Shown: positions 24,573 to 33,760 of the stretch, one piece after another | Position numbering within the stretch: the first letter of the stretch is position 1 | Layout of the letters: every line of letters starts with the position of its first letter | IMG/VR virus record: IMGVR_UViG_3300014914_000006 | Location: 1 to 53,406 of that record | Direction: 5' to 3' (one strand) | From: a virus | DNA length: 53,406 nucleotides | Program-made: the position numbers and the translations under genes | Notes under the pieces: generated by a model | The model's database searches: none | The model's input: only the letters and a program-made list of their open reading frames with translations | Told to the model about the DNA's origin: nothing

Positions 24573-26603
24573 TCACGCACCAAGCCGAGTTCCTTTCACT
24601 GTAATTGTCATGGCAGTTATCGTATTGACAGCACGCACATCACCAGACTCATAGGTATATTGCGTGCTTTGCTTTGCTATTAAATACAAATAACCATCTT
24701 CATCAATTTTGCTTTTATCAAGTTCACCCAATTGAATATTATAATAAGCATCGTTGGTGCATGGAGCACCTGCCTTAAGAAAAGCAACATTTTTTATTGA
24801 ACCGCCAACAGCATTATAATTGTTCTCATTTGCTTCGGGGGGCCATTGATCTTTACCGTTTCCCCAATAATGAATTGACATGTCCGGTTCACCCGGAGGT
24901 ATTGGATTATTGCTTGCATCTGGAAAAACATTGTTGCCTACTCTTGAACCACGCATATAAATATTATTAATTGCAGCATCATCTTCAAGATTTAATTTCC
25001 CAATGTTAATTCTTAAAATCGTTCTAAGCTCATGCGGATAATCCCAAGAAGGTTCTTCTCGCTCAAAAAAAAGATTATTAGCTTTAAGTCCGAGCGGAAC
25101 ATTTGTGAACACATTAATTGTATAACGTCCCTTTTTATCAAATTGTTTAGAGTAAAGAATTTCCGCTTTGTCACCATGAAATTTGACAACATGCAATCCG
25201 GTTATTTGTCCTTTATCATCTAAAAAATTTGCATCACGATAATCCGTATTATAATTTGTATAATTACCAAACGGAGTCATCATCGGACTTTTAGGCAAAA
25301 GCATAATTAATTTATTTGTGGAGCTTGGCAATATAAATGTTTCGCCAGTGGTGCTTGATGAAATAGAAATATTTAATCCATCCTTGTATGTTTCTTCGAT
25401 GTATTCTTTTGAAAAGCCTATTATATTTCTAAGCCGAACAAATGAAGTTGTAATTAATTGATTGCCTTTGACAACTGCTGAATTATAATCCCAAGTGCCA
25501 GTATCAAATATATCATCCAGAATATCTGTTAACCCGGTAACTTTATCGTAATGAACACCTTTATAAATCCAAAAGTCATCTTCTTTTTCGTAATCGCCAT
25601 CAAAAGATCGTTTTGCAATTATCAATTCAATTCGTGCAACTCCATTAGAACAAAATACAAGTGCATATAACGATCCACTTTTAATAAACACAATACTTCC
25701 GAATATATTTTGAATTGCAGTAATACTACCACTTCCGATATTAGCATCTATTTCATAAATATCATTACCAAGATCATCAACATAAATGACAATCGGTTTT
25801 CCATTTGCTGAATACTTTCTGATTGTGTTTCCAAACGCAACAAAAAATTGATTTGATATTCCTGAAGTATGACCGATTGCTGTTGCTCCATCAATTCGAT
25901 CATAAAATTCATTATGCAAATAAAATTCACATAATAGGTTTTCAGGCTTTTCAACTTTATTGTTATCCGATGCTGTGCTTAATGGAAATAAAGCACCTAA
26001 AATATTCCAGATCAGTATCTTTGAACTTGTTAAACAAGCAATTGTCAATTTCGGACGCATTGTGTTCATCTGTTCATCATATCTAAATTGACTTGCATTC
26101 ATCAAGGAAGAAAGACTGCTTGCACCACCAATCATATGATTTCCCATATCATCTTCATTGGGTGTTCCACCGCCACATAAATTCAAGAAAGCACCAGAAT
26201 CTTTTGGATCTGCTTTTGATTCAACAAATCCTTTTGCAAGATCAGAATATTGATCTGAACAATGATGCAAATATCCTTTCTGTGCAAACGAGTTCAAACC
26301 AGTTGATGGATTGTATGACTTTTTCCAACACTTAGGAGGATCTTCTCCCGGCTCAGGAGTCCAATCGTCATAATCTGGATCATCCTTATGCGGTTCTGTT
26401 TGTCTGTAAATGAACCATTCCCACGGATTAAGATTTGCAATTGTTCTGATCGAATTAATCAACAATGCAACTTGTTCAATGTCACCACATCTTCTTTTAA
26501 TGTTGATCTGTGAAAGCACGCCAGTTTCTTCATCTGCTTGAAGTCTAATTGTAAAATTATCATTAGGATTTCTAGGCTCAAAAACCTTGTATGGTGTTCC
26601 CAT
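24573..26603 (-). CDS. Large tail-tip protein of unknown fold (676 aa)
   Basis: The second largest tail protein after the tape measure, placed three genes downstream of it, where siphophages usually carry tail-tip or baseplate proteins. It has no recognisable motif. Asp, Asn, Tyr and Gly are abundant, fitting an extracellular beta protein. A Cys/Pro patch (EPGEDPPKCWKKS) lies near residue 90. Its start overlaps the upstream stop (TAATG). The role is inferred from position and size. Confidence 0.5.
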   Translation of the reverse strand: MGTPYKVFEPRNPNDNFTIRLQADEETGVLSQINIKRRCGDIEQVALLINSIRTIANLNPWEWFIYRQTEPHKDDPDYDDWTPEPGEDPPKCWKKSYNPSTGLNSFAQKGYLHHCSDQYSDLAKGFVESKADPKDSGAFLNLCGGGTPNEDDMGNHMIGGASSLSSLMNASQFRYDEQMNTMRPKLTIACLTSSKILIWNILGALFPLSTASDNNKVEKPENLLCEFYLHNEFYDRIDGATAIGHTSGISNQFFVAFGNTIRKYSANGKPIVIYVDDLGNDIYEIDANIGSGSITAIQNIFGSIVFIKSGSLYALVFCSNGVARIELIIAKRSFDGDYEKEDDFWIYKGVHYDKVTGLTDILDDIFDTGTWDYNSAVVKGNQLITTSFVRLRNIIGFSKEYIEETYKDGLNISISSSTTGETFILPSSTNKLIMLLPKSPMMTPFGNYTNYNTDYRDANFLDDKGQITGLHVVKFHGDKAEILYSKQFDKKGRYTINVFTNVPLGLKANNLFFEREEPSWDYPHELRTILRINIGKLNLEDDAAINNIYMRGSRVGNNVFPDASNNPIPPGEPDMSIHYWGNGKDQWPPEANENNYNAVGGSIKNVAFLKAGAPCTNDAYYNIQLGELDKSKIDEDGYLYLIAKQSTQYTYESGDVRAVNTITAMTITVKGTRLGA

Positions 26604-27634
26604 TATGTATCAAATTTCTCCCAGTCACCACCACCACCGCTTGATTTCATAAGCAAAGCGTATTTATCACCTGCTTCATTTTCGCCAAGATATTCAATAA
26701 CATCAAATTCAGATCCAACGTGTGAAAATTCAAGCTGTGAATTTCTCACGCCAACTGTTGATCCAGATGAAACTGCTAGATTCACACGACCCATGAACAT
26801 CCTATCAGTTGGAGCAGCACATCCAATGTCAAGATAGTTGACAGATTCACCACCAAGATTCACATAAACAACTGGTGGTGCATCAACGTCTGATTGTTTT
26901 AATTTGAAATATCCATCATCATCATAGCCATTGTCTGGAATCAAAGCACAGCCAACGCCAATCGCTTCAGGTGTTTGATTTGCATATTGCAATCCGGGCT
27001 TTTTGTTGTTGAATTTGACAATTGCTCTGTGCGGAGTTTCATCCCATTCCTCTAATGGTGCATATGGATCTTCTTCCCAAATGATGCTTAACAATCCATG
27101 TGGATTTGGAATGCAATAAACTGTATTGTGTTTATCTTCGCCACTTTCAGGGTCATAATCGGGATCGTGATAAATATCTATTTCTGAAAATGAAGTCTTG
27201 AACCATCTGACAATATTGATTAATGCAAATCCGTCAATATATGCAAAGCCAACTTCATTAGCAACCAAGTTGTCAGTTGTGATCCCAATGTTTCCAAAAT
27301 CTCTTGGCAATGCACGTCTGCCTACCATTGTTCTGCTGCCTTGTATTCTCACAAAGTCAGTATCAAATGATTCAACAATTCCAATTGCAGAATTTGCTGG
27401 CAATATTTCATTCAATGGAATATCAACTGAATTTGATATTTCTATTCTATGATTTGGCTCAACAAACATTGAATCAATTTGAGCAGGATTTAACATTGCT
27501 CCATCCGGAGTATTTACCATTTGCAAGCCCGGACCAGTTTTCATATTGTTCAATTGATTAACACTTTCAACAATTTTATTATAATCAATTGCTCTTGGTC
27601 TGCGTTTGATCTTTTCTATTCGTTTGAATGCCAT
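26603..27634 (-). CDS. Tail structural protein (343 aa)
   Basis: The N-terminus (RPRAIDYNKIVESVNQLNNM, then GPGLQMVNTPDGAMLNPAQ) is like that of small phage tail proteins whose helical start is followed by beta strands. The rest is beta-rich with Gly/Asn turns. It probably belongs to the tail tip. It overlaps both neighbours through TAATG junctions. No enzymatic motif seen. Confidence 0.55.
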   Translation of the reverse strand: MAFKRIEKIKRRPRAIDYNKIVESVNQLNNMKTGPGLQMVNTPDGAMLNPAQIDSMFVEPNHRIEISNSVDIPLNEILPANSAIGIVESFDTDFVRIQGSRTMVGRRALPRDFGNIGITTDNLVANEVGFAYIDGFALINIVRWFKTSFSEIDIYHDPDYDPESGEDKHNTVYCIPNPHGLLSIIWEEDPYAPLEEWDETPHRAIVKFNNKKPGLQYANQTPEAIGVGCALIPDNGYDDDGYFKLKQSDVDAPPVVYVNLGGESVNYLDIGCAAPTDRMFMGRVNLAVSSGSTVGVRNSQLEFSHVGSEFDVIEYLGENEAGDKYALLMKSSGGGGDWEKFDT

Positions 27635-28533
27635 TATATTATGCCCAATAATCCGAGCTTGTCACCGCCCAAGCCCAAAGCTCCAAGATTTCCGTATTCA
27701 TAAACTTGTGCAACGTGTGCTGATTTTACAAAGTATTCTCTGGTATGAACCGTTTTCCCTTCAATAACCGCTGTCTTGTCAATAAAACTTTGCCTTAACC
27801 AAACGTATTCCCAGCCTTCTTTGTCATATGTAGCAGTGTCAAATTCATTACCTTTTACTGGAACTAATTTCAATACTTTAATTTCTTGTCCAGTAATATT
27901 CGGAGCAATTAAAAAGTTGTAGGTAATTCTCCACGCTTTACCCTGTCTACGTGCTGCATTTGCACCATTGAAAAGAACTTCACCTTTTGCCCAACCTTTG
28001 AAATTTGCTTGATTTACTTTACCAGTCAATTCAAGAATCTGTCTCCACATTTCAACACTGATTGAATTGACTGATCTTGTTTCACGATATGAAGCAGTTG
28101 GTATAATTACATCAACGCCAGATATACTTCCGTCTGGTTGTAAACCTATCACTTTACTTTTCTTTGAATCTTCAGATTCTGGTTCTGGAAAATTTTGCTG
28201 TGTATACGCTTCGTTGATATGCAGCGGTTCTGTGCCAACATCAAATTGATAATTCTGCAAATTTCCTTCTTCATATTGGACATTTTCATATGTAACAATA
28301 AGTTGAACAACTCCATTATCTTTCACACCAGTTGAATTTACAACCTTCAAAGTTCTGTCCACAGCAACAAGATTTGTTCCGTATAAATCACCAAGCTGTG
28401 GACCAAATGGTTCACACTCAATCGGATCGTCAAGATGTTTAATAAAAAATATTCTGACAAATTGTGTCCCACGATCAAATGTTTGGATATAATTTCTGCT
28501 TGTGACTTGCTCTTCAATAATTGGCTCAGTCAT
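27634..28533 (-). CDS. Tail protein following tape measure (299 aa)
   Basis: First gene downstream of the tape measure, the usual place for a distal tail protein. The sequence is beta-rich (FDRGTQFVRIFFIKHLDDPI), with a central acidic linker (PEPESEDSKKSK) and a C-terminus rich in Gly and Leu. No domain can be named, so Dit-like function is only positional. The start follows GGAAGG. Confidence 0.5.
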   Translation of the reverse strand: MTEPIIEEQVTSRNYIQTFDRGTQFVRIFFIKHLDDPIECEPFGPQLGDLYGTNLVAVDRTLKVVNSTGVKDNGVVQLIVTYENVQYEEGNLQNYQFDVGTEPLHINEAYTQQNFPEPESEDSKKSKVIGLQPDGSISGVDVIIPTASYRETRSVNSISVEMWRQILELTGKVNQANFKGWAKGEVLFNGANAARRQGKAWRITYNFLIAPNITGQEIKVLKLVPVKGNEFDTATYDKEGWEYVWLRQSFIDKTAVIEGKTVHTREYFVKSAHVAQVYEYGNLGALGLGGDKLGLLGII

Positions 28534-30809
28534 TATTCTTGGCTTCCTTCCTGCTTTACTATATTTACAAATCCTTGTAATTGACCCATTATCTCTGCTA
28601 ATGCGTCATTTGTTTTTGCAGTATTGTCTGCTATTCTACCAACAACACCTTCTTGAGCAATTTCACCAGTTCTTGCAAATGCAAAAGTTCCTTGTGTATC
28701 CCATAGAGCATCTTTTTTCGCACTTGTCCAAGTGGCTTTAACCGTTTCACGTTGATTCAAAGCCAATTCTGGATTATCAATTTTTAATCCAAGTTTAATC
28801 GCCTTGTTTAACAATGATTGAGATTCACGAGCGAATTTCTTCAAACTCTTGCCATACATTTCAGATTTAAGAGCAGCTTCAATTTTTGCATTTTTCTTTG
28901 CCGCTTCTTTATCACGTTTTTCTTTTTTCGCTTCCTGATCTTTGGCATACTTTTCTTGAATCTTAGCTATTTCAGAATATTGTTTTTCAAACTCTGCTTT
29001 GTCCAGACCAAGTATTTGCGACACATCAAAACCAGCACCGGCTGCATCTTCAAGTAATCCCATAAGCTGCTGTTGCATGGTTGCTTTGTTACCAGTCAAT
29101 TCAACTTCAAAGCCAGTTGCTCCAGCAAGTCTGTTTGCAACTTCTTGTTGCCATTGTTTTTGACTTACTACTTTTCCACTTTCAGGTGACACTGTTCTTT
29201 GACCAGTTTGCTGGATTCCTGTTTCTTCAAGTGCTTTTTTGAAGTCAGTATCAGATGCAACTTTTGCCATGTCTGCAACGATCTTGTCCATAAGCCCTTG
29301 AGATATTGCAGCAGTGTTTCTTCCTTCAACATCTTTTCTTGTCTGATCAGATAATTTACTTTTCCAGTCAGCACCATATCGTTCAGCAATTGGTTTTTCA
29401 GCAGCATCAAAACTTGCTTGTTCTGCAAGTTTCTTTTGCATCTTCTCCACTTCATCAGTTGTTTCTTTGATCATTCGTTTGATTTCACTGAATGATGCTG
29501 TTGCTCCGCTTGTGATCGCTCCAAATGCTGCTGCTAAAGCTGCAACAGCTTTTATTGCCAATCCCCAAACGCCACCAGTGAAGATCATTGTAAATGCTTT
29601 CAAAGCCAATCCAGCTGCAATCAATGCCATGCCAAGTTTCAAAACAAACATGACAAGAGTGCCGATTTGTTTGATCACTTTAGGATTTTTTGAAATCCAT
29701 TCTTTAAGAGCTTTGATCCAGACTAATGCTTTTTTAATAAATTCACCGACAGCTGGAACTAAAGCATCACCAATTTCAACAGCAACCGCAATTAAACTTT
29801 GCTTCAATTGATTCATTTGAAATACAAGTGTGTCTGACATCTTGCCAAATGCTTCTTGAGTTGCACCAGCTGATTCATACATCTTTCCCAAGTCTTTAGT
29901 ATAGCCAGCAACATCTTGCAGCACAGCAGCAACTCCACGAACCGCTTGCACGTTTGGAAATATCTTTGCTAAATCTTCGGGTGATGCTCCTTTCAATCTA
30001 TTTAATACGCCAACAAATCCTTCAGTTTTCAATGTTGCTGTATTCATTTCAAAGCCATATTTCTTTGCAGCTTTGGAAGCATCATCGGTCGGCTTCATAA
30101 ATGATGATAGAATTGCATTCAACGATGAAACAGCAATTTCTGTTCTGACACCATTTCTGGTCATTGTTGCAAGTGCAGCACCCATTTCCTCAAGTGGAAG
30201 TCCAGCCACTGAAGCAGTTGAAGCAACCATACCAATGCTAGGTGCAAGCTGTGCAAAGGTTGTTTTTCCACGAGCAACAATTGAAAACAGAACATCTGAA
30301 ACTTGTCCTGCTTTATCAGCTGACATTTGATATGAATTTAAGATTGTTGTGATTGCATCAGCGGACACACCTGTTGAAGTTAATCCAGCAGCAGCACCTT
30401 TTGCAGCAACTTCAAGAACGCCCATTGCTTTTGAGGGATCAACACTTGCTGACAAAATATCATACAAACCTTGTGAAAGTGTTGCTGTTGATTCGCCTAA
30501 TTCCATAGACATTTTAGAAATGCCTTCAGAGAATTTTGGCAAGAATTCTTTTGAAGCAGCGGCATCAAGCATTGTGTTGACAATTGCCATTTGCTTGCCA
30601 AAGTCAGCTGCAAGTTTTACGCTTAATGCAAGCGGTGCAACCATAACTGTGCCAACTTTGACCATTGACTTGCCAACTTTGGTGATGTCTGCTGCAAACT
30701 TTTGAACACGTTTTCTTGCCCCACCAAGTTTTTTCTTTAATGCAGCATCACGAGCCGTTATTTCAACATATGCCTCACCAGCTTTGACTGCTCCGCTGTC
30801 ACCTGCCAT
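28533..30809 (-). CDS. Tail tape-measure protein
   Basis: A 758-residue protein, the largest late gene product. The N-terminal segment (AYVEITARDAALKKKLGGAR), a long stretch of small residues with TTILNSYQMSADKAGQVSDV and AVSSLNAILSSFMKP, and hydrophobic helices around residues 380-440 fit phage tape-measure proteins of the TIGR01760 type. It sets tail length and helps DNA passage through the membrane. It follows the tail-assembly chaperones, as in nearly all siphophages. CGGAGA precedes the ATG. Confidence 0.93.
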   Translation of the reverse strand: MAGDSGAVKAGEAYVEITARDAALKKKLGGARKRVQKFAADITKVGKSMVKVGTVMVAPLALSVKLAADFGKQMAIVNTMLDAAASKEFLPKFSEGISKMSMELGESTATLSQGLYDILSASVDPSKAMGVLEVAAKGAAAGLTSTGVSADAITTILNSYQMSADKAGQVSDVLFSIVARGKTTFAQLAPSIGMVASTASVAGLPLEEMGAALATMTRNGVRTEIAVSSLNAILSSFMKPTDDASKAAKKYGFEMNTATLKTEGFVGVLNRLKGASPEDLAKIFPNVQAVRGVAAVLQDVAGYTKDLGKMYESAGATQEAFGKMSDTLVFQMNQLKQSLIAVAVEIGDALVPAVGEFIKKALVWIKALKEWISKNPKVIKQIGTLVMFVLKLGMALIAAGLALKAFTMIFTGGVWGLAIKAVAALAAAFGAITSGATASFSEIKRMIKETTDEVEKMQKKLAEQASFDAAEKPIAERYGADWKSKLSDQTRKDVEGRNTAAISQGLMDKIVADMAKVASDTDFKKALEETGIQQTGQRTVSPESGKVVSQKQWQQEVANRLAGATGFEVELTGNKATMQQQLMGLLEDAAGAGFDVSQILGLDKAEFEKQYSEIAKIQEKYAKDQEAKKEKRDKEAAKKNAKIEAALKSEMYGKSLKKFARESQSLLNKAIKLGLKIDNPELALNQRETVKATWTSAKKDALWDTQGTFAFARTGEIAQEGVVGRIADNTAKTNDALAEIMGQLQGFVNIVKQEGSQE

Positions 30810-30810
30810 T

Positions 30811-31103
30811 TTATTTCTCCGTAAACTTTTTCACATACTCTTTCCACTGCTGGATACTTTCAATTCGCATCGAGCCTTTTTTTCTTTTATTGCCTTTCAA
30901 TTCAATGAATGGATTAAAATCTTCTGGCAACATTTTCTTTTTACCCCATTGATTATGAATCAAAGCAGCAAGCAAAGAAAATTTATCCCATTCTGCTTTT
31001 TGACGACCTTTCCACATCCATTGAAGTTCACGCAATGATAATGGATTTGGATTGACACCAATGACTCCAGCAAGCTCAAAGATGTCTTTCCAAGTTACAA
31101 AGG
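30811..31103 (-). CDS. Tail assembly chaperone, T part (read by -1 frameshift)
   Basis: This frame has no good start of its own (only a TTG at 31035), yet it is open from the slippery site to 30811. After the shift it reads P-F-V-T-W-K-D-I-F-E and continues through LRELQWMWKGRQKAEWDKFS to the stop. It is therefore the C-terminal half of the GT fusion chaperone, by analogy with lambda gpGT. It ends two bases before the tape measure, which its G and GT forms are expected to coat during tail assembly. Confidence 0.8.
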
Positions 31104-31529
31104 GGCTTCGTCACCTTTTACAGTTTCAGCTTTTGCTTTTGATGCTTCACTTGGTTCTGGGAAGAAACTCACAAGAGCATTCAAAGCACATTGCATTGCT
31201 TGCAAGATTTGATCTGATTCAATTGCTTCACAGAAATCATCAAGTGAAAGCCCATGTTTTTCAACTCCACAACTTTCATAAAGAAAGATTGCAAGATGTC
31301 CAACATTACCCCAAACAGGCACAGACATTTCAATGATTCGATTGCTTGCTTCTGTGAAAGAATCAATTTCTATGCCAGCATTCTTTTCTTCAAAGTCTGC
31401 TGCTGCTGTCATTCCTTTGACAAATGCTTCAATTGTGCCAACGCCAGTCCGATCTTCAAATCTTCTGATCGTATTGACAGTGACTTTCGGCAACCATTTA
31501 CGACCTTTTGCATCAGTAAAATCCATCAT
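31095..31529 (-). CDS. Tail assembly chaperone, G part
   Basis: A 144-residue protein made without frameshift. The N-terminus (MMDFTDAKGRKWLPKVTVNT) and helical body fit tail chaperones of the lambda-gpG kind. The gene ends CCT TTG TAA, placing CCCTTTG directly before the stop. Order is tail tube, G, GT, tape measure, as in classical siphophages. GGAGGA precedes the ATG. Confidence 0.8.
   Translation of the reverse strand: MMDFTDAKGRKWLPKVTVNTIRRFEDRTGVGTIEAFVKGMTAAADFEEKNAGIEIDSFTEASNRIIEMSVPVWGNVGHLAIFLYESCGVEKHGLSLDDFCEAIESDQILQAMQCALNALVSFFPEPSEASKAKAETVKGDEAPL
31098..31104 (-). promoter_or_regulatory. -1 frameshift slippery site CCCTTTG
   Basis: On the minus strand, C-CCT-TTG is a perfect X-XXY-YYZ heptamer in the frame of G, followed at once by the TAA stop. 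Slipping back one base gives CCC-TTT-GTA and opens the T frame. The T frame is closed upstream by a TGA ten bases before the site, so the shift has to occur here. Confidence 0.8.
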
Positions 31530-31563
31530 AATAAATCCTCCGGTATTTGTTTTTCATTAATCA

Positions 31564-31971
31564 CTAGCTTGAAGGTGAAATTTCTTCAGGGATTCCACGA
31601 ATTCTAAAAGTGGTGCTGAAAGTAACAGCATCATTCAATGGTTCTCCACGAGAGAATTCAGTAACAGCAACATCAGACTTCCAGCCGTAACCATCACGGT
31701 CAAGAAATTCAACATCTTCAATGACAGTGCCAGCCATAAAAGCTGCTTGCACCGCTGCGATAATTCCAGCAGTGTCATTTGGTCTGTCATTCAATAAAGT
31801 AAAAGTGATTGTTCCTTCAGCAAGACCAGCAATAAAAGATTTCCAACCTACATTTGCTCTTGTAGTATCTTCAATTTCATCACGAGTCATTGAAACATCG
31901 ACATCTTGGGCAATACCTACTTCAGTACCACCGATCTTTAATACGCAATCAAAACCTGCCATTCCAGCCAT
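31564..31971 (-). CDS. Major tail (tube) protein
   Basis: A 135-residue protein. GFDCVLKIGGTEVGIAQDVD at the start and VSMTRDEIEDTT are typical of TP901-1-type tail tube subunits. The remainder is beta-rich (EGTITFTLLNDRPND). ATG at 31971 is seven bases from AAGGAG; an earlier ATG at 31977 is too close to it. The protein forms the tube through which DNA passes. Its place just before the chaperones confirms the call. Confidence 0.88.
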   Translation of the reverse strand: MAGMAGFDCVLKIGGTEVGIAQDVDVSMTRDEIEDTTRANVGWKSFIAGLAEGTITFTLLNDRPNDTAGIIAAVQAAFMAGTVIEDVEFLDRDGYGWKSDVAVTEFSRGEPLNDAVTFSTTFRIRGIPEEISPSS

Positions 31972-31993
31972 TGTCATTCTCCTTATAAAAGTG

Positions 31994-32266
31994 CTACATT
32001 ATTTTGATATGTTTATTCACCATGCCGATTGAATTGAACCAGCCCACACGACCGTCATTCAAACGAACTTTATACCATATAGTTCTTGCAGCATTGTTTG
32101 TTCTTCTGATTTCTAATATCTCAAATTTTGGGTCTTTCACGTTTTCAATTGATTGATCTTGTTTCAAACCACAAAACAGTTCATCACGATGCACAGGCAT
32201 CAACTGCAATGATGCAGCAATCGTGTATTTCTTTCCTGGTGTTAATTGAAAGTATTTCATTGCCAT
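31994..32266 (-). CDS. Small protein with SH3-like appearance (90 aa)
   Basis: A 90-residue protein of short strands (KYFQLTPGKKYTIAASLQLM, then FEILEIRRTNNAARTIWYKV and DGRVGWFNS) like a bacterial SH3-type barrel. It lies between the tail terminator and the tail tube, so it probably belongs to the virion or the tail assembly path. No exact family assigned. Confidence 0.55.
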   Translation of the reverse strand: MAMKYFQLTPGKKYTIAASLQLMPVHRDELFCGLKQDQSIENVKDPKFEILEIRRTNNAARTIWYKVRLNDGRVGWFNSIGMVNKHIKIM

Positions 32267-32280
32267 AATATTTTACCTTT

Positions 32281-32715
32281 TCAAATTTTCAAAGCTCTTG
32301 CTGTTAGTCTGATTAATCTACCAGGAAAAGTATTTACACCACCAACATCCATCGGTGATCCTGCTATACAACCCCAATTCGTATATCCTTCAGCCGTCAT
32401 AATAGAATCAAAATGTGCTCGGTGTAAATACTCCCAAAGCTGCATTGATAATAAATCCAAATCCTTCATTGACTGTTCTTTGTCATCATAGATATTTACA
32501 TCAACAGCAAACTCAGACCCGATATTTTTTCTAGTGCCAAAATCAGCACCGCCATGTGAGCTAATAAATATTGCAGGATATTCAGCATCATCTGGAATCT
32601 TAAAGCCAGTAAATATTGCAGGTGCTGCAACTCCGCTTGTAAACTCGTATGTTGCAAGTTGACTTGTAATTGAAGTGTTCATCAAAATAAATTGTTGTAT
32701 AACTTTTTTAATCAT
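32281..32715 (-). CDS. Tail terminator / completion-type protein
   Basis: A 144-residue protein in the gene-order slot of the tail terminator, between the HK97-gp10-like protein and the tube. It has the mixed alpha/beta profile of that family: an N-terminal helix, EYPAIFISSHGG, EFAVDVNIYDDKEQS, and a C-terminal strand GRLIRLTARALKI. It would cap the tube end and join it to the head. The sequence match to a named family is moderate, so this is partly positional. Confidence 0.65.
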   Translation of the reverse strand: MIKKVIQQFILMNTSITSQLATYEFTSGVAAPAIFTGFKIPDDAEYPAIFISSHGGADFGTRKNIGSEFAVDVNIYDDKEQSMKDLDLLSMQLWEYLHRAHFDSIMTAEGYTNWGCIAGSPMDVGGVNTFPGRLIRLTARALKI

Positions 32716-33179
32716 TTTTTTGTCTTTCTGCTATTCAAATTTCTACCTGCTGAAGTCCCATCTAAATCCATTCCCTTGAAAAATTTTGGGAAATTCTTTC
32801 TTGCACTTGTTAATGCTGGTCCCATAAATGGTCGTGCTGGAAGATGAATTACTTTTTTTGTAGTTACTTTTATGATCGCACCAAACTCTTGATATTTCCC
32901 ATAAAATGCCATACGAGTCGGACCGACAAGAACCGAAGCAGCACCATTCACTGCTGTCTTAATGCTGCTACGTAAATGATTGCTTTGAATATTTGGTGGT
33001 GTTCCTGGTTCACTTGGTTTTCCAACTTTACCCTGTCCACGCCTGCCACTTTTCATACTGCTTTTGGCTTCACGCTCAACAGCAGCACCGCATTGGACAA
33101 GCGGCTTTATTGTTGATTGCTCAACAGCTTTTCGGACACCTTTTTCATCCAACCAGAATTTGCCTTTTGCTTCGATCAT
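32712..33179 (-). CDS. HK97-gp10-like neck/tail completion protein
   Basis: A 155-residue protein. EREAKSSMKSGRRGQGK, then LRSSIKTAVNGAASVLVGPT and YGKYQEFGAIIKV followed by LPARPFMGPAL are the hallmarks of HK97-gp10-like proteins that link head and tail. A basic tail closes it. The start overlaps the upstream stop (ATGA). Confidence 0.88.
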   Translation of the reverse strand: MIEAKGKFWLDEKGVRKAVEQSTIKPLVQCGAAVEREAKSSMKSGRRGQGKVGKPSEPGTPPNIQSNHLRSSIKTAVNGAASVLVGPTRMAFYGKYQEFGAIIKVTTKKVIHLPARPFMGPALTSARKNFPKFFKGMDLDGTSAGRNLNSRKTKK

Positions 33180-33760
33180 GTTATTGGATTCTCAATCTTT
33201 TCTAAAAGTAAAGTCTTTGTCAATGCACCTGGCACACTTTCAACTGCCGTCACTCGATAAAAATTGCTCACTGTATATTGTTCAGATGCTTCAATGATTG
33301 CTGCTTCTGCCACCGCATCTGTGGCTGTTTTTGTTATCGGTTTATTTATCTTTTCAAGTGTCAATCTCTTTGTGAGTCCACCTTTCAAAAATTCAACTGC
33401 TGTGACTCGATAAAAGTTTTCAATTTGTTCATCAGATGTCACTTCAAACAATATCGGATCCGTTGTTCCTATTGATGATCCAGAATCATTTATTGATTTG
33501 CAATATGCCCAATAAACACCTGCTTCAAGTGTGACTGTTGCTTTGCCAGTTACGTTATCAAAGACAGCTGATGGAGTTGTTAACCATGAACCACCATCTT
33601 CTTTGACATATAAATTGTTCACTGTGCCAGCGTCATAGCCTGTCAATGTAGCTTCAACAGTTGGTGCTTCATTACTTGATGGAATCGTCATAGTCGGTGC
33701 TGATGGAGTTCCACTTCCACCGCCAATGTCATATCCGATAGGTGCAATTATTACAGGCAT
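33176..33760 (-). CDS. Virion protein with Ig-like domain and internal duplication (194 aa)
   Basis: Residues about 20-110 resemble an Ig-like beta sandwich (GSGTPSAPTMTIPSSNEAPT and on). Two near-copies of a 29-residue unit, starting NFYRVTAVE and ending NPIT or KPIT, occur at 115-143 and 166-194, with a Glu/Ala helix between. The position before the neck protein suggests a decoration or neck component. No known family. Confidence 0.55.
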   Translation of the reverse strand: MPVIIAPIGYDIGGGSGTPSAPTMTIPSSNEAPTVEATLTGYDAGTVNNLYVKEDGGSWLTTPSAVFDNVTGKATVTLEAGVYWAYCKSINDSGSSIGTTDPILFEVTSDEQIENFYRVTAVEFLKGGLTKRLTLEKINKPITKTATDAVAEAAIIEASEQYTVSNFYRVTAVESVPGALTKTLLLEKIENPIT

